From Meira nashicola (lineage: Eukaryota > Basidiomycota > Exobasidiomycetes > Exobasidiales > Brachybasidiaceae): a stretch of DNA of 64,000 nt. Location: contig BCJU01000004.1 of the NCBI GenBank assembly GCA_001600355.1, positions 186,001 to 250,000 on the forward strand. Reading direction: 5' to 3'. Positions 1-10,737 of this stretch are shown in pieces; position 1 is the stretch's first letter, and each line of letters starts with the position of its first letter. Below the pieces are notes generated by a model. That model saw only the letters and a list, made by a program, of their open reading frames with translations, was not told the origin of the DNA and ran no database searches. A program made the position numbers and the translations under genes.

Positions 1-624
1 CCTGCATCTCCTTCTATATCCTTTTCTAGCATAGCAAGTAGTGTTTGATATGGTGGCACTCTCCATAAACACGACACTCACCCTAAATGCATTCATGCAC
101 CCACGCTTATGCAGGTCAAAATTGATTTATCGAATTAAGGCGTGCTTTCGGGGGAAAAGTCTGCTTACGTCAGCTTGAGATTTTGGATTTCATCAAAAAT
201 ATCCGCCCGCTTAGGAGCTTAACCGGATTGTTCATACGCGTAAAAAGTCATTTTTTTATTTTAGGTTTCTTATTTTTTTACTCAAATCAAGGGCGTAGCA
301 GCGGCGGTTAAGAAGAGAATAATCTATCTAGTTTATATGCCCCGAATAGAACACAAGAAAAACGTGGGGTAAAAAAGACGGATAAAGTGCCTAATTTGCA
401 GGGTTAATTAATAAAAAAGTCAATCATTTGTTCTGTTATATACCTCATTTTGTGGAGAAAGATGACAATGCCTACCGATACGGTTCTAGGATAATTGCGA
501 ATAAACTCTTTTGTCCGGTTCTTGGTTCCGTTGCAGAAATATAAGAATATTTATAAAGGTTATTGGATCTTTCAACCTTCTTTCCAATCTCTCATCGTAC
601 AAACTCTTTTCTTAACTTTCAACA
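1..624. other. intergenic, promoter side of P450
   Basis: No coding region was recognised. The sequence is AT-rich with poly-A/T runs, and the last 75 bases carry the core promoter of the P450 that follows. Confidence 0.5.
552..558 (+). promoter_or_regulatory. TATA box of the first P450 gene
   Basis: TATAAAG lies 67-73 bp before the ATG at 625. This is the same distance range as the other TATA-like boxes found in this window. Confidence 0.5.
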
Positions 625-2349
625 ATGACGAATTCTCATCATCAATGGCAGCTGGATCTATCGTTGGATACACTTAAACGTGCAAATAATGAAGAATTAC
701 AGGTTTATGTTCCAATTTTAGCCGCTTTACTCAGTCATGTTGCCGTTCAATTTAAAGAACCAGATGCGAGAGTGTTTGTTATTTCATTTTTAACTTGTGC
801 AGGTGCTTTATCAGTTTGGATTCGAGAAGAATGGAAAATTTCATTAATGCAATCGATTAGTGTTGTAACAAGAATGTCTGGAATTTGGTCAATAACAATA
901 ATTTTAAGCATGTTTATTTATAGAACATTCTTTCATCGTTTACGCAAAATTCCCGGTCCAACTTGGATGATTTTAAGTAAATGGTTTATGATTCGAACGG
1001 ATTTGAAAGGACAAAGGCCATATATGTTTCAAGAATTGCATAAAAAGTATGGAGACGTTATTCGATCAGGACCAAGAGAAGTTAGTGTAATTGATCCAAA
1101 CGCATTATCAACAATATACGGCGCAAACGGTCCAGGATCAAGATGTACTCGTGGTCCATGGTATGATTTCACAGTTGAATCAACAAAGATGCGTGCACGT
1201 AATTTGCAAACAGTAAGAACGATGGCAGAACATAATGCAAGAAGAAAGATTTGGGATGCAGGTTTCAGTATGAAAGCAATTAAAGGATACGAAGCAAATA
1301 TTCTAGATAATGTTAATTTAACAATCGAACAAATTTCTAAACGTGAAAAAGAAGGTTCAATTGATATAGGACAATGGTGTAGTTGGTTCGGATTTGATGT
1401 TATGGGCGAACTTGGTTTCGGTCGTGGATTTGATATGGTAAAAAAAGGAAAGACTGATCATGTGATTGAAATGTTGGAATCAGGAGTTATTTTAATCATG
1501 GCTTCAGGAAATGTTCCTTATATTATGTCTTTATTTGCTGGATTACCTAACCCAATCACTCTTTTCGAAAGATGGATAATTGAAACTCTTGAAAAACGTG
1601 TAAAAGAAGGTTCTTCAGGATGCGTTGAAAGGGATATTTTTTCACATTTATTAGGAGAAGAAAAAGCAACTGGTCAAAAAGCAAATTTTCCAATGTTAAG
1701 CGCAGATGCAGGTCTTTTAGTCGTTGCAGGTAGTGATACTTCTTCAAACGCAATGGCAATCACACTCTTTAATATGTTAGCACATGAAGAATATTATAAA
1801 CGTGTACAACAAGAAGTTGAAGATGTTTTCGGTGATCATTTAGCAGATGATTTGGAAAAGTTGAACAAAGATTGTCCTTTATTAAACGGATGTATCAATG
1901 AAACTTTACGTTTATGGCCACCTGTTGCAAGTGGGTTACAAAGAGTTACACCACCCGAAGGAATGACATTACCTAATGGTACTTATATTCCTGGCAATAC
2001 AATCATTTCCACGCAAACTTATGCTATGCATCGCGATCCACGTAATTTCTCCAACCCAAACGACTTTATCCCTGAAAGATGGTTACGCAAACCTGCAAAC
2101 GGAGAAATCTTTAACTCAAAAGCATTTGCTGCCTTTGGTTATGGACCAACAGGTTGTATTGGTAAAAATGTTGCTTATCATGAAATGCGTGCTTTCATTG
2201 CAAGATTCGTTCAAACTTTTGATGCAAATCTTGAAAAAGGTTTCAACGTTGAAAACTTTAAAGCACAAATTAAAGATTGTTTCGTAATGGTAAAACCTCC
2301 AATTCCAGTTCAAATTAAAACAAGATCTACCTCTTTTGCTATTTTGTAG
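625..2349 (+). CDS. cytochrome P450 monooxygenase (microsomal)
   Basis: 574 residues, one exon. The N-terminus has several hydrophobic segments (about residues 20-105) followed by FFHRLRKIPGP, the usual membrane anchor and proline-rich hinge of fungal microsomal P450s. The I-helix oxygen-binding motif is AGSDTS (368-373), the K-helix E-x-x-R is E426/R429, and the heme loop is FGYGPTGCIG with ligand Cys511. The heme loop has Thr where most P450s have Arg/His. The protein is clearly paralogous to the P450 at 50122 (shared FFHRL, KYGD, SGPRE/TGPRE, TKGPWY-like and RRKIWD blocks). It should be an ER haem-thiolate oxygenase using a P450 reductase; the substrate cannot be told. It is followed tail-to-tail by a 7-TM gene. 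Confidence 0.93.
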   Translation: MTNSHHQWQLDLSLDTLKRANNEELQVYVPILAALLSHVAVQFKEPDARVFVISFLTCAGALSVWIREEWKISLMQSISVVTRMSGIWSITIILSMFIYRTFFHRLRKIPGPTWMILSKWFMIRTDLKGQRPYMFQELHKKYGDVIRSGPREVSVIDPNALSTIYGANGPGSRCTRGPWYDFTVESTKMRARNLQTVRTMAEHNARRKIWDAGFSMKAIKGYEANILDNVNLTIEQISKREKEGSIDIGQWCSWFGFDVMGELGFGRGFDMVKKGKTDHVIEMLESGVILIMASGNVPYIMSLFAGLPNPITLFERWIIETLEKRVKEGSSGCVERDIFSHLLGEEKATGQKANFPMLSADAGLLVVAGSDTSSNAMAITLFNMLAHEEYYKRVQQEVEDVFGDHLADDLEKLNKDCPLLNGCINETLRLWPPVASGLQRVTPPEGMTLPNGTYIPGNTIISTQTYAMHRDPRNFSNPNDFIPERWLRKPANGEIFNSKAFAAFGYGPTGCIGKNVAYHEMRAFIARFVQTFDANLEKGFNVENFKAQIKDCFVMVKPPIPVQIKTRSTSFAIL

Positions 2350-2508
2350 TTATTTTTTACTCTTTTTATTACTGTTTTATGGATGGAACTGTTTTTGCAC
2401 AAATGATTTGTTGGTCATAGAATGCGTGAATAAAGATTTAAACAAGATAGTAACATTAAAAATACATCAAATAAACGAACTATAAATACACTTCATTCCC
2501 ACCACCTA

Positions 2509-3780
2509 TCAAAGTCCTGGCGTTGCAACTTCATCCATAAACTTTTGTTGTTCTTCTCTTTGTCGAACTCGTGATTCTTGTAACAGATCCGCAAAGCTGA
2601 TTTCATTCGTTGTCGGTAAAGGCGTTTGTTGAATCTGATTTGACGCACGAGCAATAGAGAAATATCCACCTTCACCTTTCTCTAAATCTTGTTCATTTGG
2701 TGTTAAGATTGGTGGACTTTTAAGTGAATTTGCATAAGCAGTCGTACCTGAAACGAAACTAGAAATCGCTCCACGATCGTATGGAAGTGGTTGAACGATT
2801 ATTGCATCTGTTCCAGCTAATCTTTCGATCACTTTAAATCTTTTTCCCAAAGAAGAAAATCCTGATTGAGGTGAAAGTGAATCATTTGGTGGTAATGCTC
2901 TTGCGTTATCTTCATTTCTGCGTGTGTTTGATTCTGCTAATTCACGATGTAATCTGCAAGAACAAATTACACAAATTGCAGATTGTGGAACTGCAACGAG
3001 TAAAGACATACTTGGTGAAAGTTGCAAAAGAGTAAAGATTGCAATGATCAAATTTGCCAAAAAAGTTAAAAAGAAATAAATGAAACCTTGTTGAATTAAT
3101 GCCATTCCTAATTTTGACGTTCCTGCCATACGTGCAATTCCAACTGTTGTTAAACCTAAAACTGTAGCATCAAAAACGATTGTAATGATGTACTTTACCC
3201 AATACGTATTCGTAACTGAAGTCCAATGACAACGTCCTTCCGTATAAGGTGCAAAACCTGGACTTGTATCCCAAAAAGCAGAAACGTCATTTACGCCTTG
3301 CATCCAAGCAGCTAACATTCCTAAACCTAAAACACCTAAGATGCACTTTATAATCATTTTTGATTTTCCTTGAAAAACGCAAAGGGTTCTGAAGGCCAAT
3401 AAAGTACTTGAAGTGACAACAGTTGTTCCCATAAAAAATTCCAAAATTCGAAATTGAGCAGTACAATTAAGGTCTGTTTGTGCCCAAAAGATGCTTAACA
3501 AAACGCCAATGAAACCCAAAAAAGATAATTTCGTTCCAAAATAGGCAAAATGAACCCATTTTAAACTTTTTTGACCACTTATCACCTTACGATCGAATGG
3601 AATCGAGAGAATCAAATCATAAAAGAAGAATCCGATCGCCATGAAACTTAACATCTTGTTCACATCGTTTGCGTGTGCCGTTACGGCAGGTGATTGCCAA
3701 TAAGCTTTATCGACCATTGTTGAAAAATGTTGTGGTGTGAGGGACGATGGTTGTGAGAGATGATCCAAAGATGGGGTCAT
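2509..3780 (-). CDS. seven-transmembrane protein of unknown function with long cytosolic tail
   Basis: 423 residues, one exon. A short polar N-terminus is followed by about seven hydrophobic helices between residues 40 and 275 (for example FMAIGFFFYDLILSIPF and YIITIVFDATVLGLTTVGIA). A roughly 140-residue Ser/Pro/Glu-rich soluble tail follows. The layout resembles basidiomycete multi-TM families annotated only as hypothetical or integral membrane protein. No GPCR signature I could name is visible. The 3' end faces the 3' end of the P450, about 160 bp away. A receptor-like role is possible from topology only. The gene is surely real; its function is unknown. Confidence 0.8.
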   Translation of the reverse strand: MTPSLDHLSQPSSLTPQHFSTMVDKAYWQSPAVTAHANDVNKMLSFMAIGFFFYDLILSIPFDRKVISGQKSLKWVHFAYFGTKLSFLGFIGVLLSIFWAQTDLNCTAQFRILEFFMGTTVVTSSTLLAFRTLCVFQGKSKMIIKCILGVLGLGMLAAWMQGVNDVSAFWDTSPGFAPYTEGRCHWTSVTNTYWVKYIITIVFDATVLGLTTVGIARMAGTSKLGMALIQQGFIYFFLTFLANLIIAIFTLLQLSPSMSLLVAVPQSAICVICSCRLHRELAESNTRRNEDNARALPPNDSLSPQSGFSSLGKRFKVIERLAGTDAIIVQPLPYDRGAISSFVSGTTAYANSLKSPPILTPNEQDLEKGEGGYFSIARASNQIQQTPLPTTNEISFADLLQESRVRQREEQQKFMDEVATPGL

Positions 3781-5432
3781 TTTCAGGTACGAATGCTTGT
3801 TTGTTCATATACATATACATACGTACATACCCTTTTGAAACCCACATCTTTGCTAATCGGTTCCAAGAACATGGATACATGCTCTCTCACACATCCCTAA
3901 TTGGGCTATGAACGGAAGGAATCTCGGATTGAAAGAAACTCCGTAGAAAAAGAATCACATTCACAAAGTTCGTTGCGATTACCAAATTGTCAAACAAAGG
4001 TATGCATCTAAACAGCCTCCTTGCAGTGTGTACCAAGTTTTGCTCTTGAGAAAAAAGTGATAGTGGAGAAAAAGAAGGCAAATTTGAGACATCAGCTGAG
4101 CCAGCCCTTAAGGAAAGAAGAGTACAGCAAAATGTAATCTCACTCTTGCAGCGGAAATACCCTTTAGCGTCGTACGATTGAGACGCGTTGTTTGACAGGG
4201 CGCCGCGCTGATGCAAAGGTGAAAAAAAGTACTTTTTCTAAAAGCCTTGTTTCACTATAATCTCACTACCCGCATATAGATTACCGCAAATGGAAATGCA
4301 ATCTGTGATTGTGTTACGAGCATAACAAAGGCGGACAAGTACGCTTTCTTTTTTCGATTATGTGGCTATACGTTCAATCATCATTCAATTAACAATCTCG
4401 CAATTTTAAGCCACATCAATTATCCTGACTCTTCCAAAGGAGAATATCGATTTTCGGAGTTCTTTTATTTCAGTTCTGTTCCTGAACATCTGTAAGATTC
4501 TGTTTTGGTTCATTACCATCAATGGTAACAATCTTTCTTAAAACGCAGTGAGGCTTTTCTTTGCATACAATCAGTGACTCTTCATATTATATAATCCGAC
4601 AATAACTACTTGTTCAAAACGAGCAATGCCAAGACTTCTGAGTTTCTGGTGTCATAATTGCACTTCATTGTTGAAACTTGATTCGCTATTCATCTTACAT
4701 AATAACCTTTCTTATTGAACTCATTAGCTTGATTTCATTCGGCCGGCTGTGCGTACCAGTTTTTGCATCTAACGATGATCTTGAATTCAAAACATGGCAT
4801 TAATACAGTGAAAAAGAAGACCGAACTTCTCGGGCCAGAAATACACTTGGAGGTTCGGTGTGGAACACTGAACTGCCTTATATATTCTCCGAAGTTTCCG
4901 GCTTTGACATTGGCTCTTAGCGTGTGGAAGCAGATGCAAGTTAAATAAAAGAGCCAGACGATTATCCGATACGGCCATTTTGCCCAAAACAAAAGAGGGA
5001 ACGCGTATATTAGGTATGTTTTGCCTCGGTGTAAAGGAAAAAAAAAGTTTAAATTTTTTTTTATTAAAAGTGGGTTTAAGTGCCTCTTTCAATTCTTCTT
5101 TTTTCGCTTGCATGTCCTCGCAAAAATAAAAAATAATTAAAAAATCCGTTGAACTTTTTTACCTTTACTCAGGTACAAACTTTGTACACGTCTAGTGCCT
5201 TCCTCGGCGTATGATCTTTTTTTTCTTGATGCACCTCTTAGCATTCAAACTGGTTTTTTCATTCTTGATGCTGCTGCTCAAAGCTCTTTTTTGCATATCA
5301 TGAAATCCAATCAAAATTCAAGCAAGGTGGCGGGGTTTCACATACAGCAGTATATAAACTTACCTTCACCCCGCTTTTCACTTCCGCGTCTTCCCCACCA
5401 TCATCAAAAGGACGCATACTTTCGCAGCAAAA
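3781..5432. other. intergenic 1.65 kb
   Basis: Divergent promoter region between the 7-TM gene and the hydroxylase gene. Short open frames here (for example 3887-4216 and 4787-5113) show no recognisable domain and no coding bias. The last 85 bases hold a good TATA box. Confidence 0.5.
5351..5358 (+). promoter_or_regulatory. TATA box of hydroxylase gene
   Basis: Perfect TATATAAA 75-82 bp before the ATG at 5433, followed by a pyrimidine-rich stretch that could serve as transcription start region. Confidence 0.6.
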
Positions 5433-6467
5433 ATGACCGCTGAAACTGCTGATTTCAAAATATTCAATTCAGCTCCAGCCGGAAAAAAGGCAACATGGCA
5501 TCATAAAGATCCAAAAGAATGGGACGGAGCACAAAAGTTAATGGTCGGTTTGGGTGTTCTTCAACAAGAGAAAGATTCAAAGCCACCCGTTCATGCTAAA
5601 ACTGATCCTGTTCCAGTTTATTCTGTTTGGCGTCAACATGCTTTCATCTTACCAAGAATTTTGGCACCACTAGTCATTCATAGACTATACATGGAACTTA
5701 CAGGTTGGACTCTACATCCTGTCGCTGCTTTCGCTTTTTACTTCTTCTTTGTCATTCAATTTTTACGAGAACATGTTCAAGTTATCAAGCGAATGGGAAA
5801 CAAATACGGATACTACGATGGAGCACATGAACGAGATGGTGTTCCAGATGTGCACGGATGGAAGGTGTTCACCAGTTTAATCTTGACTTTGGGCTTACGT
5901 CCTCTTTTGGCAATTTTCTGGGTATACGACCGCAACGTCAAACCAAGTCTATCTTGGCAGACTCCATTCGATGTCGTTGCCTACACTTTGGCTCTCGACT
6001 TCTTCTTCTACATATACCACAGAAGTATGCATGAGGTAAACTTCCTTTGGAAGCTTCACAGAACCCACCACACCACCAAACATCCCAACGTTCTCCTCTC
6101 AGCATACGCTGATGAAATTCAAGAGATGTTTGACATGGTAGGAATTCCACTTTTCGCATACTGTGTCGTTCCAATGGAATTCTACACTTGGTGGGTTGCA
6201 ACATGTTATTTGCTATACACTGAATCAGCAGGTCATGCAGGTGTTCGTGTATTTTGGCAAGTACCAACTACTTTCTGGTTACGCTATTTCGGTTGTGATT
6301 TAGCAATCGAAGATCATGATCGTCATCATCAACAAGGTTACCGTTCCTCAGGTGATTATGGAAAACAAAGTAGATTGTGGGATGCTCTTGGTGGAACAAT
6401 GCGTAATCGTGTTGAATCTGTTGCATCAAATTTAGACCATGTCAATCAAGTAAAGACATGGAATTGA
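5433..6467 (+). CDS. fatty acid hydroxylase / sterol desaturase superfamily enzyme
   Basis: 344 residues, one exon. Membrane di-iron enzyme of the FA_hydroxylase family (C-4/C-5 sterol oxidase type). The three His boxes are H196-RSM-H200, H209-RT-HH213 and H295-DR-HH299, separated by hydrophobic helices. The last box sits in IEDHDRHHQQGYRSSGDYGKQSRLWD. An aqueous N-terminus of about 65 residues precedes the first helix. It should act in the ER on a lipid or sterol-like substrate. The neighbouring gene at 6781 is a paralogue with the same His boxes and tail motif. A start at 5433 places the TATA box 75-82 bp upstream. The pathway is not known; the usual single-copy ergosterol enzymes (ERG3/ERG25) have a different context, so no symbol is given. 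Confidence 0.9.
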   Translation: MTAETADFKIFNSAPAGKKATWHHKDPKEWDGAQKLMVGLGVLQQEKDSKPPVHAKTDPVPVYSVWRQHAFILPRILAPLVIHRLYMELTGWTLHPVAAFAFYFFFVIQFLREHVQVIKRMGNKYGYYDGAHERDGVPDVHGWKVFTSLILTLGLRPLLAIFWVYDRNVKPSLSWQTPFDVVAYTLALDFFFYIYHRSMHEVNFLWKLHRTHHTTKHPNVLLSAYADEIQEMFDMVGIPLFAYCVVPMEFYTWWVATCYLLYTESAGHAGVRVFWQVPTTFWLRYFGCDLAIEDHDRHHQQGYRSSGDYGKQSRLWDALGGTMRNRVESVASNLDHVNQVKTWN

Positions 6468-6620
6468 ACTATTACAAAAAACCCTCATACATCCTTTCAT
6501 AGAACTTTCAACACTGTATATAATCTTTTACTCAATAGCAAGATCGTCTAATTCGCAATAATTATTAAACTATCAATGTCTGAATTGTGAATCATAAGCA
6601 ATCCACACCGTGATGTCCAA

Positions 6621-6648
6621 TTAGGGCTAGGATTATATTCTAACCCTA
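6621..6648. repeat. imperfect hairpin with TTAGGG/CCCTAA arms
   Basis: TTAGGGCTAGGA then a 6-nt AT loop then TCTAACCCTA: 8 of 10 core positions pair. It lies between the two convergent hydroxylase genes and resembles the perfect hairpin at 42434-42468. Confidence 0.45.
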
Positions 6649-6780
6649 CCTATGCAAGAATGAGAATAAATCGATAAAATTTCATTCCAATTAGCAGCAT
6701 TATTCTTTTTATACATACAACAAATAATAATTCGAGATTAAAGAGTCATTATAGGGAAGTCTTTTAGTAGATAGATTTGA

Positions 6781-7893
6781 TCACCATGGGATTGGTTGTT
6801 TTTTGGTTTCCATTTGAGATGGAATGCATTCTTGACGTGGAAGAGTAGTTCCGAAAACATGATCCCAAACACGAGATTGCTTGCCATAGTTGCCTGATTT
6901 GCGATATCCTTGACGATGATGCAAATCGTGATCTTCAATAACGATATCCAAACCAAGTTTAGGTAAAAGTCCAAAAGAAGAAGGAGAAGTTGCATATAAA
7001 CGACAACCCGAATGACCTGCAAGTTCGGTGAACATTTGATACATTTGACATAACCACCAGTCATAAAAGTTGAACGATTCACAGAAATCGAATGAAGTGA
7101 GTGCACGCATTGTTAAATAAGCACACAATGGGATGATTGCAATATCGAATACTTCTTGAACTTCATCTGCAAACAAAGTGAGAGCTGGGTTGGGATGCTT
7201 GGTTTTGTGATGAGTTGAATGGAATTTCCACAACCATGGCACCTCATGCATGGCTAAATGGTACCAATAGAAGTAGAAGTCCAAGGCAACATTGTATAAA
7301 CCAATATAAGCCAAAATCCACGGGAAAGAGAAATGAGGAGCTTGATTACGATCATAAGCTAGCATGATTGCCATCATTGGTCTATAAGTTGAAGTTGAAA
7401 TTAGAGACATGAGAACTTTATTGATTGATTGATCTGGAATTCCATCTCTAGGATGTGAACCATCCAAGAAACCGCATTGCTTTGAAACTGCACGTAACAT
7501 TTGCAAAAGCATAACGCCAAAAAGTTTAAACCAAATCGTATAAAGAGCAAAAGCTGCAATAGGATGCAGTTGAATTCCACCATAATAATATAATCCACAA
7601 TGAACAATAAAAGGCACTAATGCTCTTGGTAAAATCCATCTATGTAAATCCATTTCACTTACATAAGGCATTTTATCAGTCTTTTCATGAACTGGTGCTT
7701 CGAAATTTGGTGGAATTGGATCGATGTTCAAAATATGAAAGAACCAAGATGCTAAACCCCATTCAGATTTACGTTTTTCATCATGCCATGAAGATCGAAA
7801 AGATGCATTTCCTTTTTTCATTTCTGCCGTCTTTGTTGTTAACTGTGCCGTTGTGGCAGAAGAAGGAATTGCACCGCCATCTGCTGGAGCCAT
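6781..7893 (-). CDS. fatty acid hydroxylase / sterol desaturase superfamily enzyme (paralogue)
   Basis: 370 residues, one exon. It carries the same three His boxes as the neighbour: HLAMH, HSTHH and HDLHH, and the shared ending GYRKSGNYGKQSRVWDHVFGTT. Several hydrophobic segments surround the boxes. Compared with the 344-residue paralogue there is an extra insertion around ALTSFDFCESFNFYDWW before the last box and a longer polar N-terminus. The two genes are convergent, 313 bp apart. Sequence similarity over the whole catalytic part points to duplication followed by inversion, with possible divergence in substrate. Localisation is ER membrane by family. Confidence 0.9.
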   Translation of the reverse strand: MAPADGGAIPSSATTAQLTTKTAEMKKGNASFRSSWHDEKRKSEWGLASWFFHILNIDPIPPNFEAPVHEKTDKMPYVSEMDLHRWILPRALVPFIVHCGLYYYGGIQLHPIAAFALYTIWFKLFGVMLLQMLRAVSKQCGFLDGSHPRDGIPDQSINKVLMSLISTSTYRPMMAIMLAYDRNQAPHFSFPWILAYIGLYNVALDFYFYWYHLAMHEVPWLWKFHSTHHKTKHPNPALTLFADEVQEVFDIAIIPLCAYLTMRALTSFDFCESFNFYDWWLCQMYQMFTELAGHSGCRLYATSPSSFGLLPKLGLDIVIEDHDLHHRQGYRKSGNYGKQSRVWDHVFGTTLPRQECIPSQMETKKQPIPW

Positions 7894-9153
7894 GGTAATG
7901 AAATTGTGATGATTAGGATGATGGAAGGAGTGAAAAGTGATTGGAATGTTTCACTCGCATGAAATATTCTATGTATATGTTATGTGTGAAAAAGTCATCT
8001 TCTATAATTTTTTTTCCATCCACGTATGAAAGAGTGGTACGTACATGAAAAAAAAAGTGTGGAGCGTAGATGATTGAATTTTAGGCACTAATTCAGTGTT
8101 AAACCAGGTTGGGGTAATGTTTCATTTACCCTAAACAGTTTGCGTACGTGCATATCAATGAAAAGCTTAATGCTCAGCAACGCTGCTTATCTGCTTTTAG
8201 CGTGGGAGTGAATTCCAGCCAACGTGTGAAAGGTGATCTACTTAGTGGCAAAACACGTGTGCAAATTATAGAATAATCAATTGATTAGTAAGAAAGTATG
8301 GGGTAAGAAGGAATAAATGTGTGTCTCTTATTCAATTCTATTCTAATATAGCCCTCTAAATGGTCTGTCAAAAGACAAGATTGAATGATTGAGAAAGAAG
8401 ATCTTGATAGATTAACTTTTGACCGAATCATCTCAGTGTTATTGTGGAGCTTTATGTCAAGAAGCCCATTTCCTACTTACCTAGAGCTAACATTGGCTTT
8501 TGCCGGTGTCACAGATTTCGCCTCCATAGCTGGCACTAGCTCGGTTTTGCTTCTATTGAAAGTAGTAATTTCATCAGTAATCGTTAAAATGTATGATAGC
8601 TATCACAGTTCTTTCAAAACTTTACAGAAATGCTTGTAGCATTAATCATACTGCTGAAGAGTACTGAGACCAATAAAAAGCTTAATTTTGTAGACATCAT
8701 TGAGGTAAACTGCATGATGATCGAGGAAACAATTGATTTATTGAGAGAGGATTATTATTTTGGTGAGGAAAAAAATGGGTTGACTTTTGTTTGTTTATGT
8801 GTTCCTTTTTATGTCTTTTAGTGCCTAATAAATGACAATTGATCATATTTATGAGCTGATGACCCTCTCTTCGTAATAAAATACGGCTACCGCTTTCGAA
8901 ATTACTCGGGGTTATAACATACACACGCCTTTAGTTAAAACAGGGTTGCCTAATTTTGAACTCCGAACGGTAAGAAGAGGCGTGAGTAACGGTTTATTTT
9001 GCTCCGTAATGACCTTTCTTCAGAATTAATGACGCCTGCCTCTTCTCACTCAAATGATCGGAATTCGAACTTTATAATGTCACACTCGAAGCTAAAGACA
9101 AGACGATGACATTGATATTGTTAAATATACATAAACTACCACAAATTCTTCGA
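7894..9153. other. intergenic 1.26 kb
   Basis: Nothing recognised. Two small open frames (8385-8639, 8630-8821) give AT-biased sequence without domain, signal peptide or good start context, and are treated as chance. Confidence 0.5.
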
Positions 9154-10647
9154 TCAAATTTGGTAACGGAAATCTTGATGACCTTCTAAAATTTCACCAT
9201 GACGATCAGCTTTGATATTACGTTGACGGAAATGGTAAGATAAAGCACCACAAGCAATGATGATATAAATGTGGAAACCGATTGTGAACCAAATACCTAA
9301 ACGATAAGTTGGAGCATCTTTTTCACGGAAAACCAAAGCAGAAGCAATACCACCAATACCACCAAAAGCGATAGTTAAAGCAGAAGTATAAGCACGTTTA
9401 CTTTGAGCACGAATGGAAATTTGTGCCCAACCGATAACCAATGGAACGTTTGAATTACAACCACCTGCGCATAAGAAGATACCTGCATAACGACCAGCTG
9501 TATTTGCAGTTGGCAAGAAGGCAAACAAAGCTAAACCCATAATGGCACATAAACAATTAATTACGATCCAAATTGAACGAATTTGAGTTTTATCAGACAT
9601 TATACCTGAAGCAATTGCAGGAATTAAAGCCCAAACGTATGGAGGAGCGACTAAGATTTGACTGTTTGCATTACTGAAACCCATTCCTGCTAAAATACGT
9701 GGTAAGAAATAACTTAAAGCATAACTTGCAGTCGTTGTTCCCATAAACATAAGTGCGAATGCCCATAATTTAATATCGATTAAATACGTTTTAACTTTTG
9801 ACCATGTGACAGGATCATGTTCTGCATCTGCACGATCACGTTGAATACGTGTAAGAGTCATTTGTTTTGCTTCTTCAGTTAAGAATTTTGCTTTATCAGG
9901 GAAATCAACGATAACCACATAACCGATTAAACCTAAAGCGACAGTTAAAGCACCTTCAATAACAAAGATATATTGCCATGGTTGAAGTGATTTATTGATT
10001 GTATAAATTCTTCCTAAACCATAAGCTAGAATACTTGACATTCCAGTTGCAAAAACACTTAAAACATAAAAGAACGAAAGACGTTTTTGAACTTGACGAC
10101 GATTATACCAACAACTGATCAAATAAGCAGCACCAGGGAATAAAGCAGCTTCGAAAACACCAACTAAAGCACGTAAAGCGGCTAATTGATGATGGTCTTT
10201 AACGAAAGCCATTGCGATCATCATTAAACCCCAAAGAGTAACTGCTGAACTCAACCAAATTGCTGCACCAAATTTACGTAAACCGATATTACTTGGGAAT
10301 TCCAATAAGATATAAGGAATAAAGAAAGCTAAAACTGCAACCGAATATCTTTCACCTATTTGAAGTTGAAGTGCTTTTTGCATTCCTGCTGCACGAGCTA
10401 AAGCGATATTTGTTCTATCGATCAAAGAGATTGAATAACATGCTGCTAAAAAAGGAACTAATCTCCAATCAATTTTACGTATTGTTTTTTTAAGAAAATC
10501 AGGATCGAAACCTTGATCGGGATCAATCTTTGTACTTTCATAGCCCATAGGTAATTCATCAACTATATCTTGTGTTGCTACGCGTGGACTATCACCATAC
10601 TTTTCATCTTGACTGCCATTATTGTTGGCGAATAGAGTGGTAGACAT
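9154..10647 (-). CDS. MFS transporter, anion:cation symporter (Dal5/Tna1-like)
   Basis: 497 residues, one exon. Twelve hydrophobic helices with the ACS-family features: cytosolic N-terminus, KIDWRLVPFLAACYSISLIDRTNIALARAAGM at helix 1, the R-x(8)-E-x(7)-PG-like stretch RALVGVFEAALFPGAAYLISCWY in helix 4-5, and the typical ending FRYQ. Known members carry allantoate, nicotinate, vitamins or organic acids at the plasma membrane. It lies at the edge of the transketolase/SDR/regulator group and may import that pathway's substrate (inference). A TATA box sits 83-90 bp upstream. Confidence 0.9.
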   Translation of the reverse strand: MSTTLFANNNGSQDEKYGDSPRVATQDIVDELPMGYESTKIDPDQGFDPDFLKKTIRKIDWRLVPFLAACYSISLIDRTNIALARAAGMQKALQLQIGERYSVAVLAFFIPYILLEFPSNIGLRKFGAAIWLSSAVTLWGLMMIAMAFVKDHHQLAALRALVGVFEAALFPGAAYLISCWYNRRQVQKRLSFFYVLSVFATGMSSILAYGLGRIYTINKSLQPWQYIFVIEGALTVALGLIGYVVIVDFPDKAKFLTEEAKQMTLTRIQRDRADAEHDPVTWSKVKTYLIDIKLWAFALMFMGTTTASYALSYFLPRILAGMGFSNANSQILVAPPYVWALIPAIASGIMSDKTQIRSIWIVINCLCAIMGLALFAFLPTANTAGRYAGIFLCAGGCNSNVPLVIGWAQISIRAQSKRAYTSALTIAFGGIGGIASALVFREKDAPTYRLGIWFTIGFHIYIIIACGALSYHFRQRNIKADRHGEILEGHQDFRYQI

Positions 10648-10729
10648 TGTGTTTAATGGAGGAGGAAGAGGAGAAGGATGTTATGAGGAGTAAAAGAAGG
10701 GGGAATGAATGAGAAATGTTGGATGCCTT

Positions 10730-10737
10730 TTTATATA
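10730..10737 (-). promoter_or_regulatory. TATA box of MFS carrier
   Basis: TATATAAA on the minus strand, 83-90 bp before the ATG at 10647. Confidence 0.55.

Noticed and set aside
8385..8821. Two overlapping small open frames as possible genes
   Set aside because: No domain, no signal peptide, AT-driven composition, poor start context and no splice model that extends them.
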